NCBI GenBank assembly: GCA_002341315.1
Contig: DDNV01000051.1
Coordinates: 728 to 11,737, forward strand
Direction of reading: 5' to 3'
Source: Cellvibrionales bacterium UBA2511
Lineage (GTDB): Bacteria; Pseudomonadota; Gammaproteobacteria; Pseudomonadales; Porticoccaceae
DNA length: 11,010 nt
How positions within the stretch are numbered: the stretch's first letter is position 1; every line of letters begins with the position of its first letter. Of the stretch, positions 6,441 to 11,010 are shown piece by piece. The notes under the pieces were generated by a model. It did not search any database. It was not told the origin of the DNA and saw only the letters and a list, made by a program, of their open reading frames with translations. The position numbers and the translations under genes are program-made.

Positions 6441-9104
6441 TCAGTCGGATGAACGGCCCTGAGTCCGGTGAAACCTGACATCAGTTCCATCAAGGTCCCC
6501 TGTAATCACATCCCCAGATGCAAACTGGCCACTCAGCACTGATTGAGCCAACGGATTTTCCAGTAATTGCTGTATCGCCCTTTTCAGCGGTCTGGCCCCA
6601 TAGACCGGATCAAAACCTGCTTCACAAATCTTGTCCATAACCTCATCCGACAAAACCAGCGACAGCTCACGGTCCTGTAGACGTTTTCTAAGCAGGCCGA
6701 GCTGAATTTCGGCAATACCCCGAATCTGCCCTTTGCCCAGCGGGTGAAATACCACCACCTCATCAATTCGGTTGATAAATTCTGGCCGAAAATGCCCTTC
6801 CACCACCTCCATCACCGCGTTTTTCATAGCCTGATAACGATTTTCATTGGTGGTCGAGTCGTCCGACAAATTATCACCGGCACCGTCATCAAAGCTGATG
6901 GTATCGAAGGAGTGATCCTCCACCACCGCCTGGATCCGGTCAGAACCCAGGTTGGAGGTCATGACAATCACGGTGTTGCGAAAATCCACCGTGCGGCCCT
7001 GGCCATCGGTCAGTCGACCGTCATCCAGCATCTGTAACAAAATATTGAAAACGTCGGGGTGTGCTTTTTCCACCTCATCCAGCAGCAATACCGAATAGGG
7101 ACGACGTCTGACCGCTTCGGTCAGGTAACCACCTTCCTCATAACCCACATAACCGGGGGGAGCACCCACCAGCCTTGCCACCGAATGTTTTTCCATGAAC
7201 TCCGACATGTCGATGCGCACCATGGCATCGACACTGTCGAACAGGAATTCGGCCAACGCCTTGCAGAGCTCGGTTTTGCCCACCCCGGTGGGGCCGAGAA
7301 ACAGGAACGAACCGTTGGGCCGATTGGGGTCTGACAGCCCGGCCCGGCTGCGGCGCACCGCATTGGACACCGCCACCACGGCTTCCTGCTGACCGATCAC
7401 CCGTTTGTGCAGCGCATCTTCCATACGCAACAGCTTGTCCCGCTCCCCCTCCAGCATTTTCGATACCGGGATACCGGTCCATTTGGAAACCACCTCGGCA
7501 ATCTCCTCCTCAGTAACTTTGTTGCGCAATAAATGCGTCTCGCGGGTCTCCGCTTCACTGGCCGCAGCCAACTGTTTTTCCAGCTCTGGAATCCGGCCAT
7601 ATTGAAGTTCTGACATTTTAGTCAGATCACCGGCACGCCGGGCGGCATCCATATCAATGCGGGCCTGCTCGAGATCGCTTTTGATCTGCGCGGAACCCTG
7701 CACAGCCGCTTTTTCGGCCTTCCAGATCTCGTCGAGATCAGCATATTCCTTACCGATTGACTCAATATCCTTCTGGATTTTTTCCAGTCGCTTGCGGGAT
7801 GCTTCATCCTCTTCCTTCTTGACTGCCTCGCGCTCCATTTTCAGTTGAATCAGGCGACGCTCGAGGCGATCCATCTCCTCTGGCTTGGAGTCAATCTCCA
7901 TGCGAATTCGGCTGGCGGCTTCATCGACCAGATCAATGGCCTTGTCCGGCAGCTGACGATCAGTGATGTAGCGTTGAGACAATTTGGCGGCGGCGACAAT
8001 CGCAGAGTCCGTGATATCCACCCCATGGTGGACTTCATAGCGCTCCTTCAGGCCACGGAGAATGGCTATGGTGTCCTCTTCATTGGGCTCATCCACCTGA
8101 ACTTTCTGAAAACGCCGTTCAAGCGCCGCATCTTTTTCGATATACTTGCGATACTCATCCAGCGTGGTGGCACCGACGCAGTGCAGCTCACCCCGCGCCA
8201 GAGCGGGCTTGAGCATATTGCCGGCATCCATGGCTCCCTCGGCTTTACCCGCACCCACCATGGTGTGCAACTCATCGATAAACAGGATGATCCGGCCCTC
8301 CTGCTTGCCGAGCTCATTGAGCACCGCCTTGAGGCGCTCTTCAAAATCACCGCGAAATTTGGCACCAGCCAGCAGTGCACCCAGATCAAGAGACAGCACG
8401 CGCTTGTCTTTCAACCCTTCAGGGACCTCACCGTTCACGACCCGCTGCGCCAGCCCCTCAATAATGGCGGTTTTACCCACACCGGGCTCACCGATCAGTA
8501 CCGGATTGTTCTTGGTACGGCGCTGCAATACCTGAATGGTGCGGCGAATTTCGTCATCCCGGCCAATGACCGGATCCAGTTTGCCCTGCTCGGCACGGGC
8601 AGTGAGATCAATGGTATATTTTTCCAATGCCTGACGGCTGCCTTCAGCTTCCGGGTCTGTCACTGCCTCACCTCCACGAATTTTTTCCACCACCGCTTTC
8701 AGTTTGTCCTTGTCGCCAAATTTGGCCAGAGACTTGCCCAGGTCCCCTTTATCCTCGAAGGCGGCCAACAGCACTGCCTCACTGGTGATATATTGATCCC
8801 CCTGTTGCTGGGCCTGCTTGTCTGCCAGATTGAATAATCGTCCCAACTCGGGAGAAATAGCGATATCGCCCGTCGGAGTCTGGACCCGGGGCAACTGATC
8901 CAGTTGATGCGTGAGCGCAGCTTTCAACCCGGCAAGATCAAAGCCCGCCTGACTGAACATGGGCCCGATGGCACCCCCCTGCTGACTCAACATCGCCAGC
9001 ACCAGATGAACAGGCTCAAGCGCCGTGTTGTCGCGGCCAACGGCCATCGACTGCGCATCGGATATCGCACTTTGCAAGTGACTGGTAAAACGGTCAAATC
9101 GCAT
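6441..9104 (-). CDS. clpB: ATP-dependent protein disaggregase ClpB (Hsp104 family)
   Basis: A cytoplasmic hexameric AAA+ machine that pulls proteins out of aggregates together with DnaK. The 887-residue product follows E. coli ClpB from end to end. An N domain spans about residues 1-145. NBD1 has Walker A GEPGVGKT (205-212) and Walker B Asp277-Glu278. The coiled-coil M domain spans about 405-525 and includes the [15 protein letters not shown] stretch. NBD2 has Walker A GPTGVGKT (604-611) and Walker B Asp676-Glu677, and a C-terminal domain follows. The ATG at 9104 has GAGG six bases upstream; a TTG four codons earlier is less likely. NBD2 carries an acidic insertion at about 728-754 that E. 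coli ClpB lacks. It lies downstream of pgeF but has its own heat-shock-type promoter, and an internal start could give a shorter form. Confidence 0.98.
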   Translation of the reverse strand: MRFDRFTSHLQSAISDAQSMAVGRDNTALEPVHLVLAMLSQQGGAIGPMFSQAGFDLAGLKAALTHQLDQLPRVQTPTGDIAISPELGRLFNLADKQAQQQGDQYITSEAVLLAAFEDKGDLGKSLAKFGDKDKLKAVVEKIRGGEAVTDPEAEGSRQALEKYTIDLTARAEQGKLDPVIGRDDEIRRTIQVLQRRTKNNPVLIGEPGVGKTAIIEGLAQRVVNGEVPEGLKDKRVLSLDLGALLAGAKFRGDFEERLKAVLNELGKQEGRIILFIDELHTMVGAGKAEGAMDAGNMLKPALARGELHCVGATTLDEYRKYIEKDAALERRFQKVQVDEPNEEDTIAILRGLKERYEVHHGVDITDSAIVAAAKLSQRYITDRQLPDKAIDLVDEAASRIRMEIDSKPEEMDRLERRLIQLKMEREAVKKEEDEASRKRLEKIQKDIESIGKEYADLDEIWKAEKAAVQGSAQIKSDLEQARIDMDAARRAGDLTKMSELQYGRIPELEKQLAAASEAETRETHLLRNKVTEEEIAEVVSKWTGIPVSKMLEGERDKLLRMEDALHKRVIGQQEAVVAVSNAVRRSRAGLSDPNRPNGSFLFLGPTGVGKTELCKALAEFLFDSVDAMVRIDMSEFMEKHSVARLVGAPPGYVGYEEGGYLTEAVRRRPYSVLLLDEVEKAHPDVFNILLQMLDDGRLTDGQGRTVDFRNTVIVMTSNLGSDRIQAVVEDHSFDTISFDDGAGDNLSDDSTTNENRYQAMKNAVMEVVEGHFRPEFINRIDEVVVFHPLGKGQIRGIAEIQLGLLRKRLQDRELSLVLSDEVMDKICEAGFDPVYGARPLKRAIQQLLENPLAQSVLSGQFASGDVITGDLDGTDVRFHRTQGRSSD
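8661..8675 (-). promoter_or_regulatory. Internal ribosome-binding site and GTG start within clpB (short ClpB form)
   Basis: GGAGGTGAGG (8675-8666) precedes an in-frame GTG (8663-8661, residue 148 of the 887-residue protein). E. coli ClpB is known to be made in a full-length form and a shorter form starting at an internal GTG at about residue 149, which lacks the N domain. The site here is at the matching position, so a short ClpB is likely. Confidence 0.6.
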
Positions 9105-9136
9105 AATCAACCTCAATAATGTTTGTCAGAACATAT

Positions 9137-9163
9137 AGTTGGGGCTGGAGGGTGGAATTCAAG
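9137..9163 (-). promoter_or_regulatory. Sigma32-type heat-shock promoter of clpB
   Basis: CTTGAA (9163-9158) followed after 13 bases by CCCCAACT (9144-9137) matches the sigma32 pattern CTTGAA-N13-17-CCCCATnT with one mismatch in the -10 element. It lies in the 72-base gap between pgeF and clpB, with a predicted start near 9130, about 26 nt before the clpB ATG. This fits the known heat-shock control of clpB in E. coli. Confidence 0.75.
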
Positions 9164-9176
9164 AAGAGGTTGGCGT

Positions 9177-9923
9177 TTAACTGATCCAGATCAGGCTGGC
9201 CATTCGTCCGGTCTGACCATCGCGGCGATAGGAATAGAATGAATCGGGGTTGGCAAAGGTGCAGTGCCCGCCGCCAAAAATGGCCGTGATACCGGATGCC
9301 GACAGCGCCCGGCGGGCAAGTGAAAAAATGTCCGCCTGCCAGCGGTCGGACCGGGTTCGGAGAAAACAGGCATCAATCTGTTGCCTGGAACCCCACCCTG
9401 GCGTATTGGCCAGAAAAGCCCGATAGACATCTTCGCCCACCTCAAAATGGGGTTGACTGATGGCCGGACCCAACCAGGCCAGCAACTGGTCTGGACGGTT
9501 TTTAAATTGACGAGTCGCATTGGCTACCACACCGCCAGCCAGCCCGCGCCAACCCGCATGAACAGCGGCAACCTCCCCACCAGCCCTGTCACAGATCAGA
9601 ATCGGCAGGCAATCGGCCGTCATCACGGTACAAACCACAGCCCGCTGATCACTGTAGCAGGCATCTGCGCGCCGGATAATGCCATCACTCTGAGCATGGA
9701 CCACATCGACACCATGAACCTGTTCCAGCAACTGCGGCGCGACAGGAAGCCTTAGTAACGAGCCCAACAATTGCCAGTTTTGTTCTACAGACCGGGCGTT
9801 GTCTCCCACATGGTAGGCCAGATTCAGGCTTCGCCAGGCAGACGCAGACAGACCGCCTCGACGCGTGCTGACAGCGGCCTTGACAGGGTTGGGCGCGGGC
9901 CAATCGGGGAGAATGATGGACAT
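9177..9923 (-). CDS. pgeF: Peptidoglycan editing factor / DUF152 (YfiH) family protein
   Basis: A 248-residue member of the YfiH/DUF152 family, often labelled polyphenol oxidase or laccase-domain protein. E. coli PgeF is reported to keep non-canonical residues out of peptidoglycan stems, and other family members show purine nucleoside phosphorylase or adenosine deaminase activity, so the reaction here is uncertain. The conserved metal-site residues are present: His70 in LEQVHGVDVV, Cys105 in MTADCLP and His122 in VHAGWRGL. The C-terminus SYRRDGQTGRMASLIWIS also matches E. coli. There is no signal peptide, so it is cytoplasmic. The ATG at 9923 lies eight bases after the rluD stop with only a weak ribosome-binding site, which suggests translation coupled to rluD in a rluD-pgeF-clpB transcript. 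Confidence 0.92.
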   Translation of the reverse strand: MSIILPDWPAPNPVKAAVSTRRGGLSASAWRSLNLAYHVGDNARSVEQNWQLLGSLLRLPVAPQLLEQVHGVDVVHAQSDGIIRRADACYSDQRAVVCTVMTADCLPILICDRAGGEVAAVHAGWRGLAGGVVANATRQFKNRPDQLLAWLGPAISQPHFEVGEDVYRAFLANTPGWGSRQQIDACFLRTRSDRWQADIFSLARRALSASGITAIFGGGHCTFANPDSFYSYRRDGQTGRMASLIWIS

Positions 9924-9931
9924 GGCATCAA

Positions 9932-10891
9932 TCAGGTTGATTCATGATCGGAGCGAAGTGCATCCAGCAGATGCATAAAGTCTTGCGGGGCCTCTACCTG
10001 CCACTCAACCAACGCTTCCGTGTACGGATGAATCAGGGCCAATCTGGCCGCATGTAACGCCTGACGCTTGAAAGCCCGCAAGGTATCCTGAAGTTCGTCG
10101 GAGGCCCCTTTCGGCAGTTTTAGGCGCCCACCGTAAGTGGCATCGCCGACCAGGGGGTAACCAATCGAAGCCATGTGCACCCGAATCTGATGCGTTCGCC
10201 CGGTTTCCAGCTTTAACCGAATGTGGGTATGACCGGCAAAGCGCTCAATCACCCGGTAATGGGTAATGGCCTCTTTGCCACCATGATCCAGTACGGCCAT
10301 TCTGGTTCTTACCTGTGGATGCCGACCCAATGGCTTGCTGACCATTCCGCCGCCCGTCATGACACCCGGCACTACCGCCTCATATTCACGACTCACCGAT
10401 CTGTCCTGCAACTGTCGGATCAGCGATTGATGTGCAGCAAGCGTTTTTGCGACAACCATAAGACCGGTGGTGTCCTTATCCAACCGGTGCACGATACCAG
10501 CTCTGGGAATATTCTCGTTGCCTGGCAGGTGGTGAATCAGCCCGTTCAGCAGGGTGCCCTGATAATTGCCAGCGGCGGGATGCACGACCAACCCGGCCGG
10601 TTTATTGATGACCAGCAGATGTTCATCCTCATAAATGATGTCCAGGCTCATCGGTTCCGCCGACCACTCACCCTCCGGCTCCAATGTTGCCCTGACTGTC
10701 AGCTGTTCGCCGCCAAACAGCTTGTCCCGGGAACGGCAGGACTTGCCATCAACCAGCAGGTCGCCCTCCTTGATCCATCGCTGTAAACGGGAACGGGAAA
10801 ATCCCTTGAACAATTCGGCAGCTATCTGGTCGAGCCGGGCGCCGCCAACGGTCTCCGGAACAATCGCATTAAGAACAACAGGTTCAGTCAT
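9932..10891 (-). CDS. rluD: 23S rRNA pseudouridine synthase RluD
   Basis: It converts uridines 1911, 1915 and 1917 (E. coli numbering) of 23S rRNA helix 69 to pseudouridine during 50S assembly. The 319-residue form starting at the ATG at 10891 aligns with E. coli RluD from its N-terminus. An in-frame ATG at 10933 would add 14 residues that have no counterpart; neither start has a strong Shine-Dalgarno. An S4 RNA-binding domain (about 18-65, with SRSRLQRWIKEGDLLVDG) precedes the RluA-type catalytic domain, whose motif is HRLDKDTTGL with catalytic Asp138. RLETGRTHQIRVHMA-like sequence (here KLETGRTHQIRVHMA) is also typical. It is the first gene of a leftward rluD-pgeF-clpB group. No clear promoter was recognised in the gap to its right. 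Confidence 0.95.
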   Translation of the reverse strand: MTEPVVLNAIVPETVGGARLDQIAAELFKGFSRSRLQRWIKEGDLLVDGKSCRSRDKLFGGEQLTVRATLEPEGEWSAEPMSLDIIYEDEHLLVINKPAGLVVHPAAGNYQGTLLNGLIHHLPGNENIPRAGIVHRLDKDTTGLMVVAKTLAAHQSLIRQLQDRSVSREYEAVVPGVMTGGGMVSKPLGRHPQVRTRMAVLDHGGKEAITHYRVIERFAGHTHIRLKLETGRTHQIRVHMASIGYPLVGDATYGGRLKLPKGASDELQDTLRAFKRQALHAARLALIHPYTEALVEWQVEAPQDFMHLLDALRSDHEST

Positions 10892-10999
10892 TGAAGTTTT
10901 GAATCCGCTCGGGGCTGTGGTTAAATAGTCCATCTTACAGGCTTTACTTCAGCCGATAAAAACACTTTCACCGTTGACCCACCAGGATTCAATCATTCC

Positions 11000-11010
11000 A
11001 TGCGATTTCC
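11000..11010 (+). CDS. Possible start of a divergent gene, by position bamD (runs off right edge)
   Basis: An ATG at 11000 begins MRF with AGGA twelve bases upstream. Only 11 bases are visible, so the sequence itself cannot identify it. In E. coli and Pseudomonas the gene divergent from rluD is bamD, encoding an outer-membrane assembly lipoprotein, which makes that the best guess from context. Confidence 0.3.

Noticed and set aside
10892..10933. RluD start at the ATG at 10933.
   Set aside because: The added 14 residues do not align with RluD homologues and the upstream sequence gives no better ribosome-binding site. It is not fully excluded.

Overview
The window reads as ordinary chromosomal DNA of a gammaproteobacterium. 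The encoded IlvC, IlvI/IlvH, ClpB, PgeF and RluD resemble, from memory, their Pseudomonas and Escherichia coli counterparts almost end to end. The order rluD-pgeF-clpB, with a probable bamD start facing the other way, is a known gammaproteobacterial arrangement. Sequence alone does not fix the genus. There is no sign of mobile DNA, CRISPR, tRNA or rRNA.

Left part (1-5481, all minus strand) is branched-chain amino acid synthesis. The transcription order is ilvI-ilvH-ilvC, then a strong intrinsic terminator, pssA (phosphatidylserine synthase), a 300-base leader, and leuA, which runs off the left edge. IlvI/IlvH make acetolactate or acetohydroxybutyrate, IlvC reduces and isomerises the product, and LeuA commits 2-ketoisovalerate to leucine. 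pssA is a phospholipid gene sitting between the two pathway blocks.

Middle (5482-6440): a 415-base divergent regulatory region separates ilvI from a small exported DUF4124 protein on the plus strand. It holds a good sigma70-type promoter for ilvI, a structured leader of about 240 nt, and a weaker promoter for the DUF4124 gene. That gene converges on clpB across an 88-base gap with a strong hairpin.

Right part (6441-11010): rluD (23S rRNA pseudouridine synthase), pgeF (peptidoglycan-editing/multicopper-oxidase-like DUF152 protein) and clpB (disaggregase) run leftward. clpB has its own sigma32-like heat-shock promoter and a conserved-looking internal start. The last 11 bases may begin bamD.

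The most interesting signal is the leuA leader. A short ORF with consecutive leucine codons (CTG CTC CTG) is perfectly complementary over 9 nt to the leuA Shine-Dalgarno region, and the bases between can fold into compatible nested stems. This suggests a leucine-sensing attenuator that acts on translation and not on transcription. It is an inference from sequence only.
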